Of a stretch of 64,000 nucleotides of DNA, positions 8,774-16,691 are shown in pieces (the stretch's first letter is position 1; each line of letters begins with the position of its first letter). Source of the DNA: Xanthobacteraceae bacterium. GTDB taxonomy: Bacteria > Pseudomonadota > Alphaproteobacteria > Rhizobiales > Xanthobacteraceae. The notes under the pieces were generated by a model. That model was not told the origin of the DNA. It did not search any database and was given only the letters and a program-made list of their open reading frames with translations. The stretch spans positions 33,097-97,096 of the forward strand of contig JAIESI010000069.1 of assembly GCA_019746135.1 (NCBI GenBank), written 5' to 3'. The translations under genes and the position numbers were made by a program.

Positions 8774-9418
8774 TTACGCCGCCTTGGCGAACTCCTCCTG
8801 CACCGACTTCTCGAACGCCAGCACCTTCTGCACGCTCGGCCGCTGCAGCATGCGCTCGAAATGCGCCGAGCAGTGCTTAAAGCCGGAGAAGTCGAGCTCG
8901 AACTGCCGCGCCCGCCGCTGGCACCAGAAGAAGTGCGCATCCGGCGCGGTGAAATGATCGAAGAAGAACTCGCGCCCGGCGAGGGCGTCGTCGGCGATCT
9001 TGAACAGCTCCATCAGGTTCGCGGTCGCCAGCTTCTTCACGCTGTCCTCGGTGCCCGGCACGTCGCACACCCGCGGCGGCGCGTTGATCCGCGCGAGAAA
9101 CGGGTGAATGCCGCCGGAGCACCACGACATCAGCGAGATCGCCTGCAGCTCCTGCCACGGATCGGCCGGCAGAAGCTTCGCCTGCGGAAACGTGCGCGCG
9201 ATGAAGGTCTGGATCGCCACGCTCTCGCTTAAGACCTTTCCGTCGACGATCAGCAGCGGCACCTTGTGCTTGGGATTGAGCTTCAGGTACTCGGGCGAAT
9301 TGTGCTGGTTCTTGCGGAAGTTCAGCGGCCGCACCTCGAACGGGGCCTTCGCCTCGGTGAGCGTGACATAGGGCGCGAGCGCGCAGGTGATCGGGGCGTA
9401 GTAGAGCTCGATTTTCAT
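8774..9418 (-). CDS. Glutathione S-transferase family protein
   Basis: 214-residue GST. The frame is open far upstream, but the ATG at 9418 is preceded by GGGAGGACCTG and starts the classic N-terminus MKIELYYAPITCALAPY. The thioredoxin-fold domain shows Cys12 in the position used by beta-class bacterial GSTs, the cis-proline KVPLLI near residue 53 and LSESVAI (glutathione-binding Ser) near 63. The helical C-terminal domain covers about 85-210. It could use glutathione in isomerisation, thiolysis or conjugation of an aromatic-pathway intermediate; the neighbouring dioxygenase-like cupins make a catabolic role plausible. It is transcribed divergently from the amidohydrolase at 9590. Confidence 0.9.
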   Translation of the reverse strand: MKIELYYAPITCALAPYVTLTEAKAPFEVRPLNFRKNQHNSPEYLKLNPKHKVPLLIVDGKVLSESVAIQTFIARTFPQAKLLPADPWQELQAISLMSWCSGGIHPFLARINAPPRVCDVPGTEDSVKKLATANLMELFKIADDALAGREFFFDHFTAPDAHFFWCQRRARQFELDFSGFKHCSAHFERMLQRPSVQKVLAFEKSVQEEFAKAA

Positions 9419-9589
9419 CAGGTCCTCCCGTTTCTCGGTTTTGACCGTACCGCGAACCGGGCGTGAGCGAAATCCGCTCAGCGCGCCGCCGGTCTGCACC
9501 GGCTGCATCGGCCACGCGCCCCGACCGCGCTTGCCGAACGGCAACGTTGAATGCGACAACCTTGCCCTCAAACCGGGAGAAAATCGTCC

Positions 9590-10588
9590 ATGCGTGTCGT
9601 TGCGCTCGAAGAGCACTTCACTGTCCCTGCCCTGGCGTCCAAGTACGTCAAGCCCGAAGCTGTCGCCAAGCGCGGTCATTTCAAGGGCCGCAACGTTGCG
9701 CCCGGCAAGTCGAGCCCGCTGGAGCTCCTGCCCGAGATCGGCGAGAAGCGGTTCAAGTCGATGGACGACGCCGGCATCACCGTGCAGGTGCTCTCGAACA
9801 GCGGCGCAGGCCCCGATCTCGTGCCCGGTCCGGACGGGATCACCCTGGCCAAGGGCGTCAACGACTACCTGGCGGGCGTCGTCACCAAGCACCCCAAGCG
9901 GTTTGCCGGCTTTGCCTCGCTGCCGATGGCGAGCCCCGACGCCTGCGCCGACGAGCTCCGCCGCGCGGTGAAGGACCTGAAGATGGTCGGCGCGATGATC
10001 CACGGCACGACCGAAGGCCGTTTCCTCGATCATCCGGGCTATGACGGCCTGCTGGCAGCGGCGGTCGAGCTCGATGTGCCGATCTATATCCACCCGAATG
10101 TTCCTTCGATGGACGTGCGGCAGGCCTATTACTCGAACCTGCCGGAGGGCTCCGACCGCGTGCTCGCGACCGCCGGGTGGGGCTGGCACTCGGAGGTCGC
10201 GATCCACATCCTGCGCATGGTGTTCGCCGGCACCTTCGACAAGCACCCGAAGCTCAAGATGGTCATCGGCCACATGGGCGAGATGCTGCCGGTGATGCTC
10301 GCCCGTCTCGACGAAGTGGCCGCGGCCGACATCGGGCACCTGAAGCGGCCGCCCAGCCAGACCATCGTCGAGCAGGTCTGGATCACCACCAGCGGCATCT
10401 TCAGCCAGCCGCCGTTCGTGGCGGCGCTGCAGACGTTCGGCATCGACCGCATCATGTTCTCGGTCGACTACCCGTTCGCGCCCGATGCGCGAGGCCGCGA
10501 CTTCCTCAATGAGGTGGCGCTTGCGCCGGCCGACATGGCGAAGCTTTGCCACGGCAATGCGGACGCGCTGCTGAAGCTGAAGGCGTAA
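9590..10588 (+). CDS. Amidohydrolase-2 (ACMSD/resorcylate-decarboxylase-like)
   Basis: 332-residue TIM-barrel protein of the ACMSD branch of amidohydrolases. The ATG at 9590 follows a GGGAGA ribosome site. The N-terminus MRVVALEEHF carries the Glu-x-His pair (Glu7, His9) used by non-oxidative decarboxylases such as gamma-resorcylate decarboxylase, in place of the His-x-His of ACMSD itself. Further metal or base residues are IYIHPN, IGHMGE and FSVDYPF (Asp). The family decarboxylates or hydrates aromatic and 2-pyrone acids with a zinc or manganese ion. Its setting among cupins and receptors supports aromatic-acid catabolism. A second member with His-x-His lies at 42871. Confidence 0.88.
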   Translation: MRVVALEEHFTVPALASKYVKPEAVAKRGHFKGRNVAPGKSSPLELLPEIGEKRFKSMDDAGITVQVLSNSGAGPDLVPGPDGITLAKGVNDYLAGVVTKHPKRFAGFASLPMASPDACADELRRAVKDLKMVGAMIHGTTEGRFLDHPGYDGLLAAAVELDVPIYIHPNVPSMDVRQAYYSNLPEGSDRVLATAGWGWHSEVAIHILRMVFAGTFDKHPKLKMVIGHMGEMLPVMLARLDEVAAADIGHLKRPPSQTIVEQVWITTSGIFSQPPFVAALQTFGIDRIMFSVDYPFAPDARGRDFLNEVALAPADMAKLCHGNADALLKLKA

Positions 10589-10614
10589 GCGCCCGATATC
10601 ACGGCATCGTGGGT

Positions 10615-10641
10615 CAGGTGTCAGCAATATCCTGACACCTG
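10615..10641. terminator. Perfect 10-bp hairpin after the amidohydrolase gene
   Basis: CAGGTGTCAG (10615-10624) and CTGACACCTG (10632-10641) form a perfect stem with a seven-base loop, 27 bases after the amidohydrolase stop. No T-run follows, so it may be a transcript-stabilising hairpin or a protein-binding dyad instead of an intrinsic terminator. Confidence 0.45.
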
Positions 10642-10703
10642 TCGCGGCGCGATGCGTGGGCCGGTCTCGCGCAACAAGCGGTTCGCGTATCGGCCGTTCG
10701 GTG

Positions 10704-10718
10704 TTCCGACGACCGGAA
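10704..10718. promoter_or_regulatory. Dyad TTCCG-N5-CGGAA before the EutA-like gene
   Basis: TTCCGACGACCGGAA is a perfect 5-bp inverted repeat about 76 bases before the proposed EutA-like start. It resembles short IclR-type dyads seen elsewhere in the window. Regulatory function is inferred from position and symmetry only. Confidence 0.3.
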
Positions 10719-10793
10719 TTGAACCTTGACCGCGCCCGCGCAGTGATGGGTTATGGGGTCCATGTCCATGGCGTGCCTCAGGAAGTCAGTCGA

Positions 10794-12302
10794 ATGCCCA
10801 TCGAGCAGGACGAAACTGGCGGCCGCATCTTCTTCTCCTCCACCGGCCGCTCGCTGGAGGACGACGACCAGGTCGTCGTGCTCTCGGTCGGCGTCGACAT
10901 CGGCTCGTCGACCTCGCATCTGGTGTTCTCGCGTATCGTGCTGGAGCGGCTCGACAGCCGCTATGTCGTCACCGAGCGCGAGACGTTCTACGCCTCCGAC
11001 ATCCTGCTCACGCCCTACTCGGCCGAGAACACCATCGACGCCGACGCGCTCGGCGCGTTCATCGCCAAGGAATATGCCGACGCCAAGGTGGAGCCGGGCG
11101 AGATCGACACCGGCGCGCTGATCCTCACCGGCGTCGCGGTGCAGCGGAAGAACGCGCGCGCCATCGGCGAGCTGTTCGCCAAGGAAGCCGGCAAGCTCGT
11201 CGCGGTGTCGGCCGGCGACAATCTCGAGACGGTGATGGCGGCCTACGGCTCGGGCGCAGTGGCGCGCTCGATCCGCGACGAATGCGTGGTGATGAACGTC
11301 GACGTGGGCGGCGGCACGTCGAAGATCGCGGTGTGCGCCGAGGGCAAGGTGATCGACGTCGCCGCGGTCGACATCGGCGCCCGCCTCCTGTGTCTCGCGG
11401 GCGACGGCACGATCCTGCGGATCGAGGAGGCCGGGCGACGGCATGCCCTGGACGTGGGCCTCCGCATCGCGCCGGGCGACAAGCTCACGCTGGACCAGGC
11501 GCGGACCGTGTGCAGCGCGATGGCGGACAAGCTGTTCGAGACCATGCGCGGCGGCGTGCCGACCGCGCAAGGCGTCTCGCTGTTGCGGACGGAACCGCTT
11601 TCGCAGAAGCACAATGTCGGACGAATCCAGTTTTCCGGCGGCGTGTCGGAATTCATCACCGGCAACGAAACCCAGAAGTTCGGCGATCTCGGGCCGATCC
11701 TTGCAGACGAAATCCGCAAGCGCGTCGATGCGTTCTGTCCGAATCTGGAGCCTTCCATCGAAGGCATCCGCGCCACCGTGGTCGGCGCTTCGCAATACAC
11801 CATTCAATTGAGCGGCAGTACGATTTTCGTCTCGCCGCTCGACGCGTTGCCGCTCCGCAACGTGCCGGTGATCGCGCCTTCGCTGCCACTGTCCGGCGAG
11901 ACCATCGACCCCGCGGCCGTTGCGCGCGAAACGCAGGCGATGCTCAAGCGGCTCGACCTCGCGGGCGGTGAGCAGCCGGTCGCCGTGTTCGTGCCCTGGC
12001 AGGGTTCCGCCACGTTCCAGCGGCTCGACGCGTTCTGCAAAGGCGTCGCCGACGGGCTCGCGAGCGTGTTGAAGAACGGCCATCCGCTGGTGCTGGCCGG
12101 CGACGGCGATGTCGGCGGCCTGCTCGGCATCCACCTGCACGAGGAAATGAAGCTCGCAAACCCGGTGGTGTCGATCGACGGCCTCGAGCTCAAGGAATTC
12201 GACTACATCGACATCGGCACGATGCTGGACAGCTCCGGCGCGGTGCCGGTCGTCATCAAATCGCTGATCTTCCCCGCCGCAGCGCCGGACCGGCCGCGTT
12301 AG
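10794..12302 (+). CDS. eutA: EutA-like ethanolamine ammonia-lyase reactivase
   Basis: 502-residue protein of the EutA family, ATP-using chaperones that replace damaged B12 cofactor in ethanolamine ammonia-lyase. The ATG at 10794 has AGGAAG upstream; the frame opens earlier at 10656 without a better site. The actin-like ATPase (ASKHA) fold is shown by LSVGVDIGSSTSHLVFSR at residues 30-47 and VVMNVDVGGGTSK at 165-177. ILTGVAVQRKNAR matches the EutA 'ITGE/TG-NAR' segment. No eutB or eutC gene is present in the window, so its lyase partner must be elsewhere or it serves another B12 enzyme. The next gene is an ABC protein 151 bp downstream. Confidence 0.85.
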   Translation: MPIEQDETGGRIFFSSTGRSLEDDDQVVVLSVGVDIGSSTSHLVFSRIVLERLDSRYVVTERETFYASDILLTPYSAENTIDADALGAFIAKEYADAKVEPGEIDTGALILTGVAVQRKNARAIGELFAKEAGKLVAVSAGDNLETVMAAYGSGAVARSIRDECVVMNVDVGGGTSKIAVCAEGKVIDVAAVDIGARLLCLAGDGTILRIEEAGRRHALDVGLRIAPGDKLTLDQARTVCSAMADKLFETMRGGVPTAQGVSLLRTEPLSQKHNVGRIQFSGGVSEFITGNETQKFGDLGPILADEIRKRVDAFCPNLEPSIEGIRATVVGASQYTIQLSGSTIFVSPLDALPLRNVPVIAPSLPLSGETIDPAAVARETQAMLKRLDLAGGEQPVAVFVPWQGSATFQRLDAFCKGVADGLASVLKNGHPLVLAGDGDVGGLLGIHLHEEMKLANPVVSIDGLELKEFDYIDIGTMLDSSGAVPVVIKSLIFPAAAPDRPR

Positions 12303-12328
12303 CCGCATGCGTGGCCCATTTCGGGCCA

Positions 12329-12360
12329 GCCGCAGGTTCCCGCTCGTCAGCCCCTGCGGC
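12329..12360. terminator. Weak hairpin after the EutA-like gene
   Basis: GCCGCAGG at 12329-12336 pairs with CCTGCGGC at 12353-12360 around a 16-base loop. No U-tract follows, so termination is uncertain. Confidence 0.3.
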
Positions 12361-12453
12361 CTCTTGTCCGGGGCAGGCCTCTCCCGGCCGTGGTCTACTG
12401 TGACAAAGCCGTCATAAGGCTTGGGGTCATAAGGTTTGGGGAGGCGTCGGGGG

Positions 12454-14208
12454 ATGCCGCGTTTCATGCTCACGCTGCGCGCGTTTCTCGCGCTGGCGTT
12501 GCCCTACTTCCGTTCGTCGGAGGACCGCTGGCGCGGCCGGGCGCTGCTCGCCGGCGTGATCGCGGCCGAGTTCGCGCTGGTCTATGTCGCGGTCCTCACC
12601 AACCAGTGGAACGGCCGCTTCTTCAACGCGCTCGAGGCGCGCAACTGGGACAAGGTTCAGATCGAGCTTCTGGTGTTCCTGCTGATCGTGCTCGCGAACA
12701 CGGCCGCGGGCGCCGGCATGTGGTGGGTCGGCCAGCACTTCCAGATGCGCTGGCGGCGCTGGATGACGGAGCGCTTCGCCGGCAACTGGATGGTCAACGG
12801 CCGGCACTATCGGATCCGCTTCATCGGCCCCGAGATAGACAACATCCATCTGCGGATCGCCAACGACATCTACATCTTCATCCAGAAGACTTACGAGGTC
12901 GGCAGCGCACTGGTGGGCGTTCTGGTGACGCTGATCTCGTTCGCCATCATCCTCGCCGGGCTCTCGGCGATCACGCCGCTGCCCCTGTTCGGTCACGACT
13001 TTTCATTCCCGGGCTACCTGATCGTCGTCGCGATCTGCTACGCCTGCATCGCGACGACGATCGCGCATTTCGTCGGCCGCCGCCTCATTCACCTGAATTT
13101 CCAGCAGCAGCGCCGCGAAGCGGACATCCGCTTCGCCACCGCACGCGTCACCGACCACTCCGAGCAGGTCGCGCTGCTCAAGGCCGAGGCGGTCGAACGG
13201 ACCGAGATCGGCCGGAGGTTCGGCGCGCTCATCACCAACTGGCGGATGCTCGCCGCGGTGCAGACGCGGCTCACCGGCTTCACCTACGGCTATGCCCAGG
13301 TGTCGATGATCTTTCCGACATTGGTGGTGACGCCGGCCTATCTGGTCGGCGCGATTCCGCTCGGCGTGCTGGTGCAGGCGGCGGCGGCGTTCCAGAAGGT
13401 CGAGACGTCCTGCGCCTACTTCATCAACTACTACAGCCGCATCGCCGAATGGAAAGCCGCGCTCGACCGCCTCTGGCAGCTCGAGATGGCGCTGGCGCGC
13501 GTCGACACCACCGCGCCCGCGCACGGCGCGATCGAGGTCATTCACGAGCCGCGCCAGGATCTCGCGCTGGAGGGACTGGTCCTGCGCAGCGAGGGCGGCG
13601 ACCGCATCACCGGCGTTCCGGACCTCGCGCTCCGCGCCGGCGACCGGCTGCTGATCAACGGCGCGTCGGGATCGGGCAAGACCACGCTGTTCCGCGCACT
13701 CGCCGGCATCTGGCCGTTCGGCGAAGGCCTGATCCGGATGCCGACCGGCACCCGCGTGCTCACGCTGTCGGCGCGGCCGTATTTTCCTCTGGGCTCGCTG
13801 CGTCAGGCGCTCGCGGCGCCGGCGCTCGCCGCGGAGGTGTCCGACGCGGAGATGAGAGGCGCGATGCGCGCGGCGGGGCTCATGCATCTCATCGACCGGC
13901 TCGACGAAGAGGCCGACTGGACCACGGCGCTGTCCGCCGGCGAGCAGCGCCGCATCGGCCTCACCCGCGCGCTTCTGCTTCGTCCCGACGTGCTGCTGAT
14001 CGACGATGCAGACGTCACCTCCGACATCGGCCGCGCGAAAGAGTTCTACGATCTGCTCGCCGAGCTGCTGTCCGAGGCGATCATCGTTTCCGCAAGCAGC
14101 TCATCGATGCTGGCGGGCTTCCATCACAACGCCATCACGATCGGACAGGGCGAGCGGCCGCCGCAGCAGGCGGCCCAGCGGGTGCTCGCGATCGCGACGC
14201 CGGCTTGA
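12454..14208 (+). CDS. SbmA/YddA-type ABC protein with degenerate ATPase site
   Basis: 584-residue fused membrane/ATPase protein of the ABC_membrane_2 (YddA, Rv1819c, SbmA/BacA-like) group. The ATG at 12454 follows GGGGAGGCG; a TTG at 12436 is an alternative. About six membrane helices lie in residues 1-330, including the conserved NQWNGRFFNALEARNW segment. The nucleotide-binding domain has an intact Walker A (GASGSGKT, Lys409) and an LSAGE signature at 493-497. The Q-loop Gln is Ala440 (SARPY for usual PQRPY), the Walker B Glu is Asp518 (LLIDDAD for LDEAT), and the switch His is replaced by Ser near 549 (SASSSS for SVGHR). Known relatives export or import peptides and B12-like compounds. ATP hydrolysis may be weak or absent here. 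Confidence 0.88.
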   Translation: MPRFMLTLRAFLALALPYFRSSEDRWRGRALLAGVIAAEFALVYVAVLTNQWNGRFFNALEARNWDKVQIELLVFLLIVLANTAAGAGMWWVGQHFQMRWRRWMTERFAGNWMVNGRHYRIRFIGPEIDNIHLRIANDIYIFIQKTYEVGSALVGVLVTLISFAIILAGLSAITPLPLFGHDFSFPGYLIVVAICYACIATTIAHFVGRRLIHLNFQQQRREADIRFATARVTDHSEQVALLKAEAVERTEIGRRFGALITNWRMLAAVQTRLTGFTYGYAQVSMIFPTLVVTPAYLVGAIPLGVLVQAAAAFQKVETSCAYFINYYSRIAEWKAALDRLWQLEMALARVDTTAPAHGAIEVIHEPRQDLALEGLVLRSEGGDRITGVPDLALRAGDRLLINGASGSGKTTLFRALAGIWPFGEGLIRMPTGTRVLTLSARPYFPLGSLRQALAAPALAAEVSDAEMRGAMRAAGLMHLIDRLDEEADWTTALSAGEQRRIGLTRALLLRPDVLLIDDADVTSDIGRAKEFYDLLAELLSEAIIVSASSSSMLAGFHHNAITIGQGERPPQQAAQRVLAIATPA

Positions 14209-14215
14209 GCTTTCG

Positions 14216-14815
14216 TCAGACCGTCACGAGCAGAACGGCTCCGACCGCGGCGATGGCGCCACCCGCGGTGCGTGCGGCAAAACGAACCGGCAGGCGGTTG
14301 GCCGCAAGGCCGATGGCGAGGCCCACGAGATGGAGCGCGAGCGTCGCGGCAACGAAGCCCGCGCCATAGCCGAGCGCCGAGGCCTGCGCCGGCAGCTCGA
14401 CGCCGTGCGCGTAGCCATGCAGCAGCGCGAACAGACCGATCAGCGGCAGGCTCACCGCAAGCGACGGACGCCAGGTCAGCGCGATCGCCGCGCCGAGCAC
14501 CAGCACCGACGCCGTGATGCCGATCTCGACCCACGGCAGCGTCACGCCGGAGAAGCCGATCGCCGCGCCCGCGGCCATCACCGCCGGAAAGGCCAGCGGC
14601 AGGAGCCACAGCGCCCGGCCGCCGAGCTGCGAGGCCCAGAGGCCGACCGCCACCATCGCCAGCAGGTGGTCGAGGCCGGAGAGCGGATGCGCGAAGCCCG
14701 CGGCAAAGCCGATATGCGAATGGTCGCCGGGATGGGCGAAGGCCGCCGTGCTGAACGCAGTGGCAAGAAGGGCGAGCGAAGCGGTGCTGGCAATGCGGCG
14801 CATCATGTTCCTCAC
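14216..14815 (-). CDS. HupE/UreJ family membrane protein
   Basis: 199-residue protein with a signal peptide (cleavage after AAFA) exposing the metal-binding N-terminus HPGDHSH, then HPLSGLDHLLAMVAVG, the HupE/UreJ signature, followed by five or six helices. The family takes up nickel or cobalt. No hydrogenase or urease gene is in the window, so the client enzyme is unknown; cobalt supply for a B12 enzyme served by the nearby EutA-like protein is a speculative link. The start at 14815 could be internal (ATG 14806). It is convergent with the ABC gene, whose stop is eight bases away. Confidence 0.88.
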   Translation of the reverse strand: MRNMMRRIASTASLALLATAFSTAAFAHPGDHSHIGFAAGFAHPLSGLDHLLAMVAVGLWASQLGGRALWLLPLAFPAVMAAGAAIGFSGVTLPWVEIGITASVLVLGAAIALTWRPSLAVSLPLIGLFALLHGYAHGVELPAQASALGYGAGFVAATLALHLVGLAIGLAANRLPVRFAARTAGGAIAAVGAVLLVTV

Positions 14816-14888
14816 ATCACGTTCCTTATGGGAGAACGGCGAAACCCGGTAAGCAAGTCTAGCGAATTTTGCTTATCCGCGGAAAGCG

Positions 14889-15251
14889 TCAATCGACGTC
14901 GATGAACACGGTCCCGCCCTCGACGGTTGCAGGGTAGGTCTTCACCGGGATCATGCAGGGTGGCGACACCACCTCGCCGGTCTTGATGTCGAACTGGCCG
15001 TTGTGGAAGTTGCACTCGACCACGTCGCCGTCGATGTAGCCCTCCGACAACGAGCCGGGCCCGTGGGTGCAGGCGTCGTCGGTCACGTAGAACGTCCCCT
15101 CGACATTGAAAACGGCAACAGTCAGGCCGGCGGCTTCGACGCGCAGCGCGGTGCCCGCGGCAACCTCGTCGGCCTTGCAAAGTTCAACTCTGGCAGTCAC
15201 GGCAGTGGGTTCTCTCACGTTGAGGATAGGGCTAGATTTGACCTGGATCAT
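14889..15251 (-). CDS. Rieske [2Fe-2S] ferredoxin
   Basis: 120-residue soluble Rieske ferredoxin of the kind that feeds electrons to ring-hydroxylating oxygenases. Cluster ligands are plain: Cys61-x-His63 (CTHG) and Cys80-x2-His83 (CNFHNG). The rest fits the small Rieske fold (CKADEVAAGTALRVE near the start, FDIKTGEVVSPPC after the second motif). The start at 15251 has no strong ribosome site, so a shorter form from GTG at 15218 is possible. It is divergent from the Rieske oxygenase at 15407 and shares a 155-bp promoter region with it. With the FAD reductase at 22309 it could complete a three-part oxygenase system. Confidence 0.92.
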   Translation of the reverse strand: MIQVKSSPILNVREPTAVTARVELCKADEVAAGTALRVEAAGLTVAVFNVEGTFYVTDDACTHGPGSLSEGYIDGDVVECNFHNGQFDIKTGEVVSPPCMIPVKTYPATVEGGTVFIDVD

Positions 15252-15294
15252 AGATCACGGGCGCCAAACCTCGGTCAATGCTAGTGGCCTGAAC

Positions 15295-15330
15295 CACTTG
15301 AGCTTTCACTTGAGCCTTCACTTGGGCTAT
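15295..15330. repeat. Three tandem 12-bp repeats in the Rieske divergent promoter
   Basis: CACTTGAGCTTT, CACTTGAGCCTT and CACTTGGGCTAT follow one another without spacers between the divergent ferredoxin and oxygenase genes. A short dyad, AGTGG (15283-15287) with CCACT (15294-15298), overlaps the first copy. Iterated direct repeats in such a position suggest cooperative binding of a regulator. Confidence 0.5.
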
Positions 15331-15406
15331 TGCCGGCTTGAGCAATCCGACCCGGCGGCGCTATAGAGCGCAAGACTTTCAGGCGCGAGCCAATCAGGAG
15401 TGAGCG

Positions 15407-16690
15407 ATGCTCCGCAAAGAACAGAACGACCTTCTCACCCAGACCGGCCCCGGCACGCCGATGGGGCAGATGTTCCGCGCGACCTGGCAGCCGGCGCTGC
15501 TGTCGGAGGAACTGCCCGAGCCCGGCTGCCCGCCGGTGCGCGTCAAGCTTCTCTCCGAGCGCCTGCTCGCCTGGCGCGACTCCAACGGCAAGCTCGCGCT
15601 GACCGACGAGTTCTGCGCCCATCGCGGCGTCTCGCTGTGGTTCGGACGAAACGAGCACGGCGGGCTGCGCTGCCCCTACCACGGCTGGAAGTACGACCAC
15701 ACCGGCCAGTGCGTCGAGGTGCCGTCGGAGCCCACCGAGAGCGGCTACTGCCAGAAGATCAAGCTGAAGTCCTATCCGCTGATCGAGCGCGGCGGCGTGC
15801 TGTGGACCTACATGGGCCCGCCCGAGAAGCAGCCACCGCTGCCGGAGTGGGAATTCGCCATGGTGCCGGCCTCGCACAGCTTCATGTCGAAGCGGCTGCA
15901 GGAGTGCAACTGGCTGCAGGCGATGGAAGGCGGCATCGACTCGAGCCACGTCTCGTTCCTGCATTCGGGCGAGCTCAACAGCGACCCGCTGTTCAAGGGC
16001 TCGAAGGGCAACCAGTACAACATGGGCGACATGAAGCCGGTGTTCGAAGTGGTCGAGAGCCCCGGCGGCCTCTACATCGGCGCGCGAAGGAACGCCGAGG
16101 AGGGCAAGTACTACTGGCGCGTCACCCAGTGGGTAATGCCGGCGTTCACGATGATCCCGCCGCGCGCCGATCATCCGGTGCACGGCCACTTCTGGGTGCC
16201 GATCGACGACCAGAACTGCTGGGCCTGGAGCTTCGACTACAAGGTCACGCGCCCGCTCACCGACAAGGAGCGCAAGGCGATGGAGGCCGGCCAGGGCATC
16301 CACGTCGCCTATGTGCCGGGCACCTACATCCCGGCCGCCAACAAGACCAACGACTACCTGATCGACCGCAAGGCGCAGAAGGAAGGCCGCACCTTCAGCG
16401 GCGTGTTCGGCATCGCCATGCAGGATGCCTCGCTGCAGGAGAGCATGGGACCGATCATCGACCGCACCAAGGAGAATCTCGTCTCCACCGACAACGGCAT
16501 CATCATGGCGCGGCACCGCCTGCTGCGCGCGCTGAAGGTGATGGAAAAGGGCGAGACGCCGCCCGGCGTCAGCCTCGAGCATCAGCATGTGCGCTCGGCG
16601 GCCGTTGTTCTGCCGCCGGACAAGCACTTCAAGGATGCCGCCAAGGAAGCGCTGCGGGTGCAGACCGGCAAAGAGCACGTGACGGTCTGA
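15407..16690 (+). CDS. Rieske ring-hydroxylating oxygenase, alpha subunit (phthalate-oxygenase type)
   Basis: 427-residue oxygenase of the single-subunit phthalate 4,5-dioxygenase / vanillate-demethylase-like group; no beta subunit is nearby. The Rieske domain is at 27-115 with Cys70-x-His72 (CAHRG) and Cys89-x2-His92 (CPYHGWKYD). The catalytic domain has GGIDSSHVSFLH, giving Asp178 and the iron ligands His181 and His186. ATG 15407 follows CAGGAGTGAGCG. The enzyme would hydroxylate or demethylate an aromatic acid with O2 and electrons from a reductase. The downstream small gene starts one base after its stop, so the two are co-translated. The aromatic substrate cannot be read directly. Confidence 0.92.
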   Translation: MLRKEQNDLLTQTGPGTPMGQMFRATWQPALLSEELPEPGCPPVRVKLLSERLLAWRDSNGKLALTDEFCAHRGVSLWFGRNEHGGLRCPYHGWKYDHTGQCVEVPSEPTESGYCQKIKLKSYPLIERGGVLWTYMGPPEKQPPLPEWEFAMVPASHSFMSKRLQECNWLQAMEGGIDSSHVSFLHSGELNSDPLFKGSKGNQYNMGDMKPVFEVVESPGGLYIGARRNAEEGKYYWRVTQWVMPAFTMIPPRADHPVHGHFWVPIDDQNCWAWSFDYKVTRPLTDKERKAMEAGQGIHVAYVPGTYIPAANKTNDYLIDRKAQKEGRTFSGVFGIAMQDASLQESMGPIIDRTKENLVSTDNGIIMARHRLLRALKVMEKGETPPGVSLEHQHVRSAAVVLPPDKHFKDAAKEALRVQTGKEHVTV

Positions 16691-16691
16691 C

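Noticed and set aside
10656..10793. Longer N-terminus of the EutA-like protein from 10656
   Set aside because: The added residues lack family similarity and the ATG at 10794 has a better ribosome site; the region also holds a regulatory-looking dyad.
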